Shown in pieces: positions 17,241 to 25,564 of a DNA stretch of 64,000 nucleotides. The notes below the pieces were generated by a model. It had not been told where the DNA came from, searched no databases, and saw nothing but the letters and a program-made list of their open reading frames with translations. Location of the stretch: positions 67,899 through 131,898 of the forward strand of contig CAZUCO010000003.1 of the NCBI GenBank assembly GCA_964619585.1, read 5' to 3'. Position numbers and translations under genes: made by a program. Every line of letters begins with the position of its first letter. The first letter of the stretch is position 1. The stretch comes from JASLCR01 sp964619585. Its GTDB lineage: Bacteria; Patescibacteriota; Saccharimonadia; Saccharimonadales; Saccharimonadaceae.

Positions 17241-18143
17241 TCATGATGCGTAATTATGACGACGACTACCATCTGACTCAACGATACTTGTCTGTCGTGG
17301 ACTATAGAGTTCACGTAATGCTGCAATGATTGAGAGATTGATATTCTTTTTGATTTCAGTCCTCGAGACATGATTATACTTTGGATTTTCACATATTATC
17401 ACCGCTAGCTGCGCCTTAGCATCTGGAGTCCATACTCCTGCTTGCGAAGGACCAGCCATGCGTTTGATACAGGCGATACCAGCTTGCGCATTCGCACTAA
17501 GGCCTTCTGCCCCACCCAGGATACTTATGCGTGCCATCAAGTCCTCGGCAAGTTGTCGCATCTCATACTGAATCCTGGCAAGTTCACCGTTTTGTTCATC
17601 AATCTTACGTTCTCCAAAAAAGATTCGGAGGTGCTCGGCCTTCTCTGAGTCAATCCCACCAGAACGCTTTAAATCGCCCATAAGACGATCGTATGTGTCT
17701 ATGCGTTTTGGAGCAGAGTTTTGAGATCTCTTCTCTTCTTCGGAACCAGGAGATAGAATGTCACGAACGTATTGAGCACCATTGGTTGCAACACTTAGCA
17801 GTACACTTTTAGCGTCCTTTCTAGTACGTGCCCCTCGCATTAATCCATCTACAGCAACCTGTTGGCTAGCATTGTTGGTAAAAAGATATTCGATTGTTTC
17901 TGCCTGAAGAGCAAGATGTTGATAGTAGAGTTCACTCTCTTCACCGTACTCTGCGATAGCAGCATCTTCAGCCGCCCCAATAATCGCATCAATGTAGAGT
18001 CTACGGTCATAGTGGGACCCATTTTTGAGATTGAGTACGTTAGTGAGGTTCCAGTGGCCAATATTTTTAACATTCTTGGCTCGGTTCATAAACGCTCTCT
18101 CAGATTCTGCGTTATATGGCTGCACTTCCGGTCGTCTCATCAT
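17241..18143 (-). CDS. Uncharacterised 300-residue protein
   Basis: Unrecognised soluble protein, mostly alpha-helical by composition and rich in Ala, Glu, Arg and Asn, with no signal peptide or membrane helix. Two ATGs occur in tandem (18143, 18140). No clear Shine-Dalgarno or consensus -10 could be assigned. It is divergent from the P-loop kinase gene and ends 45 nt before the polA start on the same strand; polA has its own promoter. The charged helical stretches (about residues 130-190) could mediate protein contacts. No function is proposed. Confidence 0.65.
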   Translation of the reverse strand: MMRRPEVQPYNAESERAFMNRAKNVKNIGHWNLTNVLNLKNGSHYDRRLYIDAIIGAAEDAAIAEYGEESELYYQHLALQAETIEYLFTNNASQQVAVDGLMRGARTRKDAKSVLLSVATNGAQYVRDILSPGSEEEKRSQNSAPKRIDTYDRLMGDLKRSGGIDSEKAEHLRIFFGERKIDEQNGELARIQYEMRQLAEDLMARISILGGAEGLSANAQAGIACIKRMAGPSQAGVWTPDAKAQLAVIICENPKYNHVSRTEIKKNINLSIIAALRELYSPRQTSIVESDGSRRHNYAS

Positions 18144-18214
18144 TACATGCTAGAGTAGCGAGCCATCTATAAATACGCAAGCATGAGAGATATCCGTTTG
18201 CTATACTTATCTCT

Positions 18215-18784
18215 ATGAGCAACCACGAAAACGTAAAAATTATTGCATTTGTCGGCCTGACCGGAAGTGGCAAAAGTACAGCTGTCGACTACCTGACCGA
18301 GAGAGGCTACCCAAAAGTCTATTTTGGTGGGATCGTGCTCGATGAGGTAAAGCGTCGCGGCCTCGAGCTGACACAAGAGAACGAGCAACCAATTCGCGAA
18401 GAACTGAGAGAAAAAGAAGGCAAGGATTTTGTCGTTAGGCGAATCATCACCCAGATCCATGATTTGATCGGTGCTGGACAACATCGGATCGTTGCCGACG
18501 GACTGTATACCTGGACAGAATACAAAGCCTTGAAGCATGAGTTTCCTGGAGAACTTACGGTAGTTGCAGTTGTCACACCAAAACACATGCGAAAGCATAG
18601 GATGGCCTCACGACCAATCCGTCCCCTCAACTCTGAGGAGGTCGACAAACGTGACTGGGCTGAGATCGAAAATATCGAAAAAGGCGGTCCTATCGCCATC
18701 GCCGACTATTTCGTCCACAATGACAAAGACCTCGATAATCTTGAGACTCAGCTCAAAGCTATTTTAAAAGAGATTGATTTTTAG
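18215..18784 (+). CDS. Dephospho-CoA kinase-like P-loop protein
   Basis: P-loop NTPase of 189 residues. Walker A is GLTGSGKST (about residues 14-22) and a basic lid (RKHRMASRPIRP) follows the central strand VVAVVTP. A C-terminal segment RDWAEIENIEKGGPIAIADY resembles the archaeal-type dephospho-CoA kinase / AAA_18 families, where RDxxE..KGG.. is conserved. It may phosphorylate a nucleotide-like substrate; whether it makes CoA is not certain, because classical CoaE has a different C-terminus. TATACT (18202-18207) ends 7 nt before the ATG in the context TTGCTATACT, so the mRNA is leaderless. Confidence 0.75.
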   Translation: MSNHENVKIIAFVGLTGSGKSTAVDYLTERGYPKVYFGGIVLDEVKRRGLELTQENEQPIREELREKEGKDFVVRRIITQIHDLIGAGQHRIVADGLYTWTEYKALKHEFPGELTVVAVVTPKHMRKHRMASRPIRPLNSEEVDKRDWAEIENIEKGGPIAIADYFVHNDKDLDNLETQLKAILKEIDF

Positions 18785-18806
18785 CAAGCTGTTCTTCAAG
18801 ATTACT

Positions 18807-18840
18807 CCCAAAAAAATTGCCGCGACAAAATCGCGGCAAT
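18807..18840 (-). terminator. Terminator after rpoD
   Basis: ATTGCCGCGA (18816-18825) and TCGCGGCAAT (18831-18840) form a 10-bp hairpin. Read on the minus strand it is followed by a run of T (complement of the A-run 18808-18816), the form of a rho-independent terminator for dnaG-rpoD. On the plus strand it could also slow transcription leaving the kinase gene. Confidence 0.85.
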
Positions 18841-18859
18841 CTTACTCTTAAATACCGGC

Positions 18860-19951
18860 TTACTTCAAATATTCGTGAAGCTTCTTCGCATCTTTGTGCT
18901 TGCGAAGCTTCGCGAGAGCCTTGGCCTCAATCTGGCGAATACGCTCACGAGTGACCGCAAACTCTTGGCCAACTTCCTCGAGTGTATGACTTTTACCACC
19001 GTCAAGCCCGAAACGCATTTTGACAATCTTTTGCTCCCTATCAGATAGGGTGCCCAGCACCGACTGGACTTGTTCACGCAAAAGCTGACTAGCCGCTGAC
19101 TCTTCAGGCGTTGCTGAGTCTTCATCTTCGATGAACTCACCAAGCGTCGTCTCCTCATCATCACCATCACGCCCTACACCAGCATCAAGACTCTGGATGT
19201 CCTGCTTGATCTTGATCACATACTCGACTTTCTCTGGTTCCATCTCGAGCTCTTTGGCCAGTTCTTCGATGGTTGGCTCACGGTTCAGATCCTGAGTCAT
19301 ACGTCGCTGCGTACGGAGGAGCTTGTTGATAGTTTCAACCATGTGCACAGGGATACGAATTGTACGTGCCTGGTCAGCGATCGCACGAGTAATCGCCTGG
19401 CGGATCCACCATGTCGCATAGGTTGAGAACTTGAAGCCTTTGTCTGGATCAAATTTTTCGACAGCACGCAGTAGACCAGTGTTTCCCTCTTGGATAAGGT
19501 CGAGGAAATCGAGACCACGGCCTGAGTATCGCTTGGCGATCGAGACCACGAGTCGCATGTTTGCTTCAGCCATTTTGTCTTTTGGTCGACTCAACTTTGT
19601 CGCTTTTGACTCAAGCTTTTCACGCTCGCTTGGCTTTAGATCATCTTCAGACAACTTCGCTAGCACCTCTTCTAGCTCGTCACGGTTAGCAACGATCTTT
19701 TGAGCAAGCTCAAGCTCTTCCTCGGCGTTCAGCAGTGGAATCTTACCAATCTCACGAAGGTACAATCGAACCGAGTCATCTGACACATCATCGAGGTACT
19801 GGTTGCCGTTGAGTGTATCCTCGTCAGTATCAAGCTCTTCGTCATCTAGATCGGCAACATCTGGCTCTTCGACTGCATCAAGTGATAGCATCGGATCAAC
19901 TGAATCATCAGTTGCATTATCATTCTTTAGTACAATATCGTCTTTACCCAC
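18860..19951 (-). CDS. rpoD: RNA polymerase primary sigma factor
   Basis: Housekeeping sigma-70 factor of 363 residues that recognises the TTGACA/TATAAT promoters seen in this window. Region 1.2 (DDSVRLYLREIGKIPLL), region 2 (NMRLVVSIAKRYSGRGLDF, then FKFSTYATWWIRQAI for -10 recognition and melting), region 3 and region 4.2 (HTLEEVGQEFAVTRERIRQ for -35 recognition) are all present. Region 1.1 is replaced by a short acidic N-terminus. The start is GTG 19951, inside the last codons of dnaG (8-nt overlap), so rpoD is co-transcribed with dnaG as in the classical macromolecular-synthesis operon, but without rpsU. Confidence 0.97.
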   Translation of the reverse strand: MGKDDIVLKNDNATDDSVDPMLSLDAVEEPDVADLDDEELDTDEDTLNGNQYLDDVSDDSVRLYLREIGKIPLLNAEEELELAQKIVANRDELEEVLAKLSEDDLKPSEREKLESKATKLSRPKDKMAEANMRLVVSIAKRYSGRGLDFLDLIQEGNTGLLRAVEKFDPDKGFKFSTYATWWIRQAITRAIADQARTIRIPVHMVETINKLLRTQRRMTQDLNREPTIEELAKELEMEPEKVEYVIKIKQDIQSLDAGVGRDGDDEETTLGEFIEDEDSATPEESAASQLLREQVQSVLGTLSDREQKIVKMRFGLDGGKSHTLEEVGQEFAVTRERIRQIEAKALAKLRKHKDAKKLHEYLK

Positions 19952-21689
19952 GAGCAGTCTCCTTAATTATTTTGTGTAGCTCTTGGCGTAATGTTGCGGC
20001 GGCAGTGTCATCGCCTACTTCCTCAGCATCACGGAGCCGTGATAGTAATTCTTGTTTGGTTTGCTGTTTGCGTTCAGTGATCATATGGCGGAGCAGACGG
20101 GCTACTTCATGTGAACGTTCATTATCAGTCCACGCCTCGTACCTTGTCTCGGCCTTCAGTTCTACTATTCTGACATAGGTTTCGATTTCTTGCAACTCAC
20201 TCGGTAATGGCTCGATGGGTTTGGTGTATTTGGTAAAGAAACCCGCAAGCCGTTGTCGTGTCGCACCATCGAACAATGTCGTATCAAAGTCAGCCAACTG
20301 CTCTCTCGTGTCGGGCCATAGTACCAAGAGACCAAGTACGTTGTCCTGAATCGTATTAAACGACTCCGTCTCATTGGATTCGTCAATTTTAACTTCTTTC
20401 TTCATCGATGGAGTATCGGGCTGCTGCGTTTTCTTGAATTTACGCTCAAGTGCATCAAGTGAGGTATCAACTAATGAAGCAATGCGCTGCTTGTAGTGCT
20501 CTGCGACGACCTCATCGCTAAGAGTCCGCACTACAGCGAGGCTGGCAGAAGTAAAATTACGCTTACCGGCTGCTGTTGAAAGATCCTCTCGAGCCTCGTA
20601 TTGATCGATGATCCAATCAACCGCTGGAACACTTTTTTCTATTACTTGGCGCCACTGCATCGGATCAAGCTTGATAAGCTCATCTGGGTCTTTGACCGTC
20701 TCAGGCAGTGTCACGACGGTAAGCTCTACGCCAACCCGGTCGGCAATCGGAATTGCTCGTTCTGTAGCCGCTACACCCGCCCTATCACCGTCAAATGCTA
20801 ATTTCACATTTGATGATAGACGAGATAGACTCTTTAGCTGCCATTCGGTCAGCGCCGTACCGGCCGTCGCCACCACATTGCTTACTTCTACCTGATGACT
20901 ACTGACAACGTCGAGATTACCCTCGACCAAAACAGTCGCATCTTGCTGTCGGATTGCTTCTTTTGCCTGCGATAGTCCAAAGACATGTCGCGACTTATCA
21001 TAAAGTAATGTCTGTGGAGTATTGAGGTATTTGGGAGCCTTTGGGTCGTCGACAATGATTCTACCCGTAAAACCAATCACTTGACCATTGGTATCCATCA
21101 AAGGAACCGTCATACGTCCACGGAAGATATCCCCACCAAATCGGTTGGTTAGCCCGGCCTCGCCGAGCTCTTTGCGACTAAAACCTCGTTTTTCAAGAAC
21201 TTTTACCAGGGCGTCGCCGTCCTGTGGTGCGTACCCAATACGAAATTGTTGCACAATAGATTTACTCAGGCCACGAGTCTTGAATACGTACTCGAGTGCG
21301 TGCTTGTTCTGCAACAAACTTTGCTGGTAGTACTGTGCTGCCAATTCGTTGGCCTCGCTCAAACGCTTTTTCTTACGAGCGAGCTCACCTGATTGCTGAT
21401 TGGCATACTGCGATAGATCGACGCCAGCTTTACGAGCCAACTGCTCAAGTGCACCACGGAAATCGACACCCTCAACAGCCATCACAAAACTGAAGACATC
21501 GCCACCTTTGCCACTCGAAAAGTCATGCCAGATATGTTTTTCAGGACTGACCACAAAACTTGGAGACTTCTCGTTCGTGAACGGACTTAGTCCCTTGAAG
21601 TTTCGTCCAGCACGCTTGAGCTGAACATACTCACCGACAACATCTTCTATGTTGAGCCGAGCGCGAACCTCTTCCTTTGCATCTTGCAT
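19944..21689 (-). CDS. dnaG: DNA primase with degenerate zinc-binding domain
   Basis: Makes RNA primers for replication, 581 residues. The N-terminal region aligns with the CHC2 zinc-binding domain (FKGLSPFTNEKSPSF, WHDFSSGKGGDVFSF), but the ligands are gone: the CPFH motif is SPFT (Ser35, Thr38) and CFGC is DFSS (Asp56, Ser59). The TOPRIM domain is intact: LVEGNLDV then the acidic FDGDRAG motif. The C-terminal helicase-binding part is present but divergent. TACAAT (minus strand, 21696-21701) ends 6 nt before ATG 21689, so the dnaG-rpoD mRNA begins leaderless. Confidence 0.96.
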   Translation of the reverse strand: MQDAKEEVRARLNIEDVVGEYVQLKRAGRNFKGLSPFTNEKSPSFVVSPEKHIWHDFSSGKGGDVFSFVMAVEGVDFRGALEQLARKAGVDLSQYANQQSGELARKKKRLSEANELAAQYYQQSLLQNKHALEYVFKTRGLSKSIVQQFRIGYAPQDGDALVKVLEKRGFSRKELGEAGLTNRFGGDIFRGRMTVPLMDTNGQVIGFTGRIIVDDPKAPKYLNTPQTLLYDKSRHVFGLSQAKEAIRQQDATVLVEGNLDVVSSHQVEVSNVVATAGTALTEWQLKSLSRLSSNVKLAFDGDRAGVAATERAIPIADRVGVELTVVTLPETVKDPDELIKLDPMQWRQVIEKSVPAVDWIIDQYEAREDLSTAAGKRNFTSASLAVVRTLSDEVVAEHYKQRIASLVDTSLDALERKFKKTQQPDTPSMKKEVKIDESNETESFNTIQDNVLGLLVLWPDTREQLADFDTTLFDGATRQRLAGFFTKYTKPIEPLPSELQEIETYVRIVELKAETRYEAWTDNERSHEVARLLRHMITERKQQTKQELLSRLRDAEEVGDDTAAATLRQELHKIIKETARG

Positions 21690-21785
21690 AGTTTCATTGT
21701 ATCACTACTACCTCTGTTCTCGCAGTCTGTCACCTATAGGCCTCCCACTTTACCAGTCATAGTATCTATGCTTAAATCAATATAC

Positions 21786-22397
21786 ATGGACCAAAACTCT
21801 TATCAGCCAGCTCCGCTCCCAGATAGCAACTACCTTGATCAGATCTCTACTGCGCCTAAGCAGCAGACAGTAAAGCCTTGGATACTATGGACAATCATTG
21901 GTGGTGTGCTCCTAATAGTGATTGTCGCTGTCTTTGCTTTGGCATCAGGTGGTGATTCATACACCAAGCGTCTTCAGCAGTTCGGCTGGCGACTCCAGTC
22001 AGTCAGTCAACTAGCCGAGCAAAGTGGTGATAAGATTAAAAGCTCTGATCTACGTGCACTCAACAGCAGCTTGATTGCCATTCTCAGCGGTGCTAATCGC
22101 GATGTGACCGGCCTCACAACCACAAGTGGCAAAGAGGTAGCCGAACCCCCCAAGAACTCACCCATCCTCAGTGAGTTTGCTGAAGTTAATTCAACACTCG
22201 AAGATGCCCAGTTAAACGCCAAGTTCGATGAAGCCTATGCCAGGCAAATGGCATACCAACTTGCAACTCTTCAAAACGAGATCACTTCACTGTCAAAAAC
22301 CAAGAAAAGTAATGTACGAAGTGTTCTTGTAACTACTGATGACAATCTCGAGCCTCTCACCAAACAATTTTCTGAATACAAAGACTCTCAGAGTTAG
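21786..22397 (+). CDS. Membrane-anchored orphan protein
   Basis: Protein of 203 residues if started at ATG 21786; the frame is open further upstream but that sequence lies over the dnaG promoter. A Pro/Gln/Tyr-rich cytoplasmic head (about 37 residues) is followed by one membrane helix (WILWTIIGGVLLIVIVAVFA) and an extracytoplasmic helical domain rich in Ser, Leu and Lys with no cysteine. This Pro-rich head, single helix and helical outer domain recurs in several orphan proteins of the window. The function is unknown. Its end overlaps the convergent YjbR gene by 4 nt. Confidence 0.65.
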   Translation: MDQNSYQPAPLPDSNYLDQISTAPKQQTVKPWILWTIIGGVLLIVIVAVFALASGGDSYTKRLQQFGWRLQSVSQLAEQSGDKIKSSDLRALNSSLIAILSGANRDVTGLTTTSGKEVAEPPKNSPILSEFAEVNSTLEDAQLNAKFDEAYARQMAYQLATLQNEITSLSKTKKSNVRSVLVTTDDNLEPLTKQFSEYKDSQS

Positions 22398-22729
22398 CCA
22401 ACCACGAGATCATAACTCAATCGAGCTAAGTCTTTGATTTCATCATCTGATAACTGTCCGCTACAAATGATCGTATTCCAGTGCTTCTTGTTGAGGTGGT
22501 AACCAGGTACAACTGTCTCGTATTTCTCTCGTAGATTTTCTGCGAGTTGTGGGTCGCATTTGAGACTGACTCTTAGCGGCGTTGAATCATCGGCAATAAT
22601 CGCAAACAATTTGCCCTCACCAGCTGTTTTATTGCCTACCTTATAGACACTTGTCCCTTCGCCAAATGGAAAATCAAGCCAGGTGTTAGGAAAGTTCAGC
22701 AGGTATTCTTCAAGTTCTTTGTGTGTCAT
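22394..22729 (-). CDS. MmcQ/YjbR family protein
   Basis: Small protein of 111 residues matching the MmcQ/YjbR family: LDFPFGEGTSVYKVG near the N-terminus, LRVSLKCDPQLAENLREKY in the middle and PGYHLNKKHWNTI, the family's most conserved stretch. The fold is CyaY-like and is sometimes described as DNA-binding, but no biochemical role is established. The start is supported by AGAGGT immediately upstream, or by a leaderless arrangement with TAGGAT 6 nt away; the two cannot be separated by eye. Confidence 0.88.
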   Translation of the reverse strand: MTHKELEEYLLNFPNTWLDFPFGEGTSVYKVGNKTAGEGKLFAIIADDSTPLRVSLKCDPQLAENLREKYETVVPGYHLNKKHWNTIICSGQLSDDEIKDLARLSYDLVVG

Positions 22730-22738
22730 ACCTCTATC

Positions 22739-23974
22739 CTACAAACTTCCATAGGGGGAACGCAAGCCGGTGACTACTTGCGGCCAGTTGAGTCGCTGTA
22801 AAATCTCAGCATTTTCAGCGGATGTAGCAGGTTTGGTGATCCTATCGGCATCACTCGTACCTATCGCATCGAACTGGTATGTCGCCTGTAGCTTGGGTAG
22901 CTTTTCAGCCTGTATCTTACTTAAACAGTCATCATGCAGCTTTTTGCACTGACTGCTAACTGCAAGCCACTTGTCGAGATGTGAGTTTTTGTCTGCAGCA
23001 ACTGCTACATTGACACGGATAGCAGCCGAACGAGTTACTTCTTTATTGAATTGCTGATCAAACATAAAATTGCCCATACTGTAAACAATCAGATGACCCT
23101 TATACGCTTCGGCATTCTGGATCCAGTGCGGATGGTCTGCGAGAACCATATCTGCTCCGGCATCGATGAGGCTGTGATAGAAGTCTGATTTGATCTGATC
23201 AGGAGCTGGTGTGTACTCGGCTCCCATATGTGGCATAGCAACCACAGGCATGTATTTGGCATACTGCTTGATCTGATCGACAGCAGCCTTGGGTGGAATT
23301 TGAAATACCCCATGATACCCACAGAAAGCCATTGGCAAGTAGCCTTTTTGAGTCGTTTTGTTGTCCCGATGGATCGTCGCGGGCATACTGAGCACATCGC
23401 AAACATCATCAAGCACTGTTGGATCATAACTGCCAAAGTACTGGATACCGTGCTCATCGAGATGCTTCTTGGTTTGCAAGAAGCCTTCAGGACCTTGATT
23501 GTCACTATGATTGTTTGCGAGCGTAAAGGCCGTAAACCATTTACTCGCTTCACCAAGATACGCAGGATCACAGTTAAACTGTAGATTCGCCTCCATCTCG
23601 GCAGAGGTCATATGTACGCCATCTGCGGTGGGACACTCCAGCCCAGACACCCAAGCATCATATTGGTCCCGGTGGAAGTCACTGAGGCGCGAAAAAGGAT
23701 AGGCGTATTTTAATCGACTGGCCATTGACCAATCATTTGTATAGCGCCCCCAAAATGAATTACCGGTAACAAGAATGTTTGAGGTTACTCTAGTAGTAGC
23801 TACTGGTTTGATTGATGTTGTTGGAGCAGCCGACGTATCGCTAGTTGGAAGTGTCGAACGATTTAGCAGGTAGATCATCGCCGCTCCTAGTACAGCTGCG
23901 GCTAAAACCACCACAAAACTGATAATTACTACCGACCGTCGCCTGAGCCCATGAGTCTCCGCCAAACTTCGCAT
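22739..23974 (-). CDS. CapA family (poly-gamma-glutamate synthesis-like) protein
   Basis: Membrane-anchored calcineurin-like protein of 411 residues. An arginine-rich start precedes one membrane helix (about 15-37). The CapA-type metallophosphatase domain follows, with NNHSDNQGPEGF (the N-H-x-D/N metal motif), AMPHMGAEY and ADHPHWIQ towards the C-terminus. In Bacillus CapA belongs to poly-gamma-glutamate export, but no capB or capC is nearby, so a cell-surface hydrolase role is equally possible. TACAAT in the context TGCTACAAT (minus strand, 23981-23986) ends 6 nt before the ATG, so the mRNA is leaderless. Confidence 0.87.
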   Translation of the reverse strand: MRSLAETHGLRRRSVVIISFVVVLAAAVLGAAMIYLLNRSTLPTSDTSAAPTTSIKPVATTRVTSNILVTGNSFWGRYTNDWSMASRLKYAYPFSRLSDFHRDQYDAWVSGLECPTADGVHMTSAEMEANLQFNCDPAYLGEASKWFTAFTLANNHSDNQGPEGFLQTKKHLDEHGIQYFGSYDPTVLDDVCDVLSMPATIHRDNKTTQKGYLPMAFCGYHGVFQIPPKAAVDQIKQYAKYMPVVAMPHMGAEYTPAPDQIKSDFYHSLIDAGADMVLADHPHWIQNAEAYKGHLIVYSMGNFMFDQQFNKEVTRSAAIRVNVAVAADKNSHLDKWLAVSSQCKKLHDDCLSKIQAEKLPKLQATYQFDAIGTSDADRITKPATSAENAEILQRLNWPQVVTGLRSPYGSL

Positions 23975-23990
23975 GTGCTCATTGTAGCAC

Positions 23991-24521
23991 TTACTTTAGC
24001 TTGGTGAGATAATATTGTAGCTCTTCAATCGAACCACGAATATCTTCCATAGCTCGGTGCGCCTCTGGCTTGGAGAACTTCTTCTTGAACTTCCCCTCAA
24101 AGACAACTTTCCATGCACTAACGTCGAGCATACGATAATGCAGTCTCGCGCCCAGTCTGCTCCATTCATTGTCAATAAACTTACGATCCTGATGAATCGA
24201 ATTGCCCGCCAGGAGAATTGGCTTATCGGTATCAAAATACTCGTCGATAAATGCGAGTAATTCATTCTCCACCAACCGACCATTTTTGCCTGTCAAATTT
24301 TGCGCCTGAAGCGCCGCCCGTACCTCAGGAAACTTTTCCCAAAACTCGCCCACCATCCGCTTTTTTACCAGACTTGGACCAACCTTTTTTACCGCCTCAT
24401 ACGTGGCAATCTCATTGAATTTCCAATCCGTTGCAATCGCAGCTACTTCCAAAATTCGGTCTTCTAGTGGGTCAAGACCGGTCATTTCAAGATCAATCCA
24501 AAGGAGAGTGGCTTTTGTCAT
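23991..24521 (-). CDS. orn: Oligoribonuclease
   Basis: DEDDh 3'-5' exonuclease of 176 residues that degrades 2-5 nt RNA fragments to mononucleotides. Motif 1 is WIDLEMTGLD (Asp10, Glu12), motif 2 NSIHQDRKFID and motif 3 AHRAMEDI (His, Asp). ATG 24521 is chosen since TATAAT (minus strand, 24529-24534) ends 7 nt before it, and because it starts the family's N-terminus; an upstream in-frame start at 24542 lies over the promoter. Presence of Orn fits the doubt over whether the DHH-like protein at 6.2 kb is an active NrnA. Confidence 0.95.
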   Translation of the reverse strand: MTKATLLWIDLEMTGLDPLEDRILEVAAIATDWKFNEIATYEAVKKVGPSLVKKRMVGEFWEKFPEVRAALQAQNLTGKNGRLVENELLAFIDEYFDTDKPILLAGNSIHQDRKFIDNEWSRLGARLHYRMLDVSAWKVVFEGKFKKKFSKPEAHRAMEDIRGSIEELQYYLTKLK

Positions 24522-24551
24522 TATTGGTATTATATCAGTCATTCAAATATA

Positions 24552-24618
24552 TTGACAAATAGTACAATTCATAGTATTTTGGAGGCAACCACAGGATATC
24601 TCGATCAACCGATCGAGA
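24552..24618 (+). promoter_or_regulatory. Cassette A promoter and leader hairpin
   Basis: TTGACA (24552-24557), 17 bp, TATTTT (24575-24580) predicts a start near 24587 and so a leader of about 65 nt. Within it TCTCGATC (24599-24606) and GATCGAGA (24611-24618) form a perfect 8-bp stem with an AACC loop. No T-run follows, so it is not a terminator. The long leader contrasts with the leaderless neighbours. Confidence 0.65.
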
Positions 24619-24652
24619 CCAAAGTGGAGCACATCTTGGGAGGTGTCCGTAT

Positions 24653-25003
24653 ATGTCCTATGCGGCCAGCCGCTATCAGTCCAGCAACTACGGAAAGCGT
24701 GCCGCACGCACGCAGCCGGTGACGCAGGAGCCGATCAAGCATCCCAACAAGGGACGCACGCGTCAGACGCACCACAGGCCGTCGCGCAAGGAGATCGTCG
24801 CCCGCGCCCGCCGCGACATCGTCGCGACGGTGCGCAACCGACACAACGGCTTCCTGTACGCGGCGAACTTCAAGGACGCCGTCGGCCGCCTCTTCAAGGA
24901 GACCAGCCACTCCAGGCAGATCATCAGATCGGCCCTGCACCAACTTCTCGACGGGAAGGTTCTTGCCGAGAAGGACTACGGCTACAAACTGACCGCCGCC
25001 TGA
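24653..25003 (+). CDS. Cassette A: basic, winged-helix-like orphan protein
   Basis: Orphan protein of 116 residues with strongly positive charge. The first 50 residues are disordered and rich in Arg, Lys, Gln and Thr (GKRAARTQP, NKGRTRQTHH). The C-terminal half reads like a small winged helix: an AAN-FKDAVGRLFKE helix, a SRQIIRSALHQLLDGKV helix, then a two-strand wing ending YGYKLTA. A DNA- or RNA-binding role is inference. GGGAGGTG lies 7 nt before the ATG. Codons are GC-ending (CGC, GTC, GCC, AAG) unlike neighbours, suggesting transfer, perhaps from an actinobacterial host or phage. It is alone on the plus strand between orn and the WhiB-like gene. Confidence 0.7.
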   Translation: MSYAASRYQSSNYGKRAARTQPVTQEPIKHPNKGRTRQTHHRPSRKEIVARARRDIVATVRNRHNGFLYAANFKDAVGRLFKETSHSRQIIRSALHQLLDGKVLAEKDYGYKLTAA

Positions 25004-25046
25004 GCCGGCGGCACAACAACACCCCCACCAACTCAATTTTTCTGAG

Positions 25047-25115
25047 GGTGAGACGAGATTAACAGTTACGATGAGCGCCGCATAGGATTACGCTCTACGG
25101 GAAACTCGTCTCACC
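25047..25115. repeat. 11-bp inverted repeat behind cassette A
   Basis: GGTGAGACGAG (25047-25057) and CTCGTCTCACC (25105-25115) are perfect reverse complements separated by 47 nt. The right arm lies in the last codons of the WhiB-like gene on the other strand. It marks the right edge of the GC-rich island and could be a long hairpin or an end repeat. Confidence 0.6.
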
Positions 25116-25525
25116 TTCGGGTGATAAGCATTATTCTTACGACTATTCTGATGTTGTCGCATTACAAGTGTCACAACTGAATTAAGACCGTGGCCAGATG
25201 GCTTACGGTCACTTTCAAATACCATAAAAGGGTCGTTTTCGTCCATACGTTGCCCGCCACGCACCCTTTGACTGCAGCCCACCCACATTACGCAACTCTC
25301 ACACACGCGAGCAGCAAGCCGTCTCTTTACAACGCCCACACGAGGACTAAAGATATCCTGGATAACCATGTCTTGGGCAAAACCAAGATTTGCCACGTCA
25401 TCACATAGCCTGCCTGTTAGAGTAGCTTCATAGGATCTGTCTTCCAAATCTTGAACAGCATTTCTTAAAACAGATTGAAATACACGGATCTCGGACTTCA
25501 TGCTCGAGTAAGCTTCTCGTTTCAT
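25088..25525 (-). CDS. WhiB-like four-cysteine (Fe-S type) protein
   Basis: Protein of 145 residues with the cysteine arrangement of WhiB-like (Wbl) regulators: Cys41, then after 33 residues Cys75-x2-Cys78-x5-Cys84 (RVCESCVMWVGC). DIFSPR between the first and second cysteine resembles the FFP of Wbl proteins, and KRRLAARVC fits the helix before the CxxC. The GVWGG turn that normally follows the last cysteine is absent or reduced (RVRGG), while the basic C-terminal tail is present. If real it would hold a 4Fe-4S cluster and act with sigma factor or DNA. The likely -10 is TATCAT, 8 nt before the ATG. A zinc-ribbon protein is the alternative. Confidence 0.6.
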   Translation of the reverse strand: MKREAYSSMKSEIRVFQSVLRNAVQDLEDRSYEATLTGRLCDDVANLGFAQDMVIQDIFSPRVGVVKRRLAARVCESCVMWVGCSQRVRGGQRMDENDPFMVFESDRKPSGHGLNSVVTLVMRQHQNSRKNNAYHPKVRRVSRRA

Positions 25526-25564
25526 ACTATACGATGATAGTCTCCTGCTGGTGTAAATGAAAGC

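Noticed and set aside
24551..25116. Misassembly as the origin of the GC-rich islands
   Set aside because: Four separate short islands between intact genes, each with its own promoter or ribosome site and end repeats, are hard to explain by chimeric contigs; read coverage would confirm.
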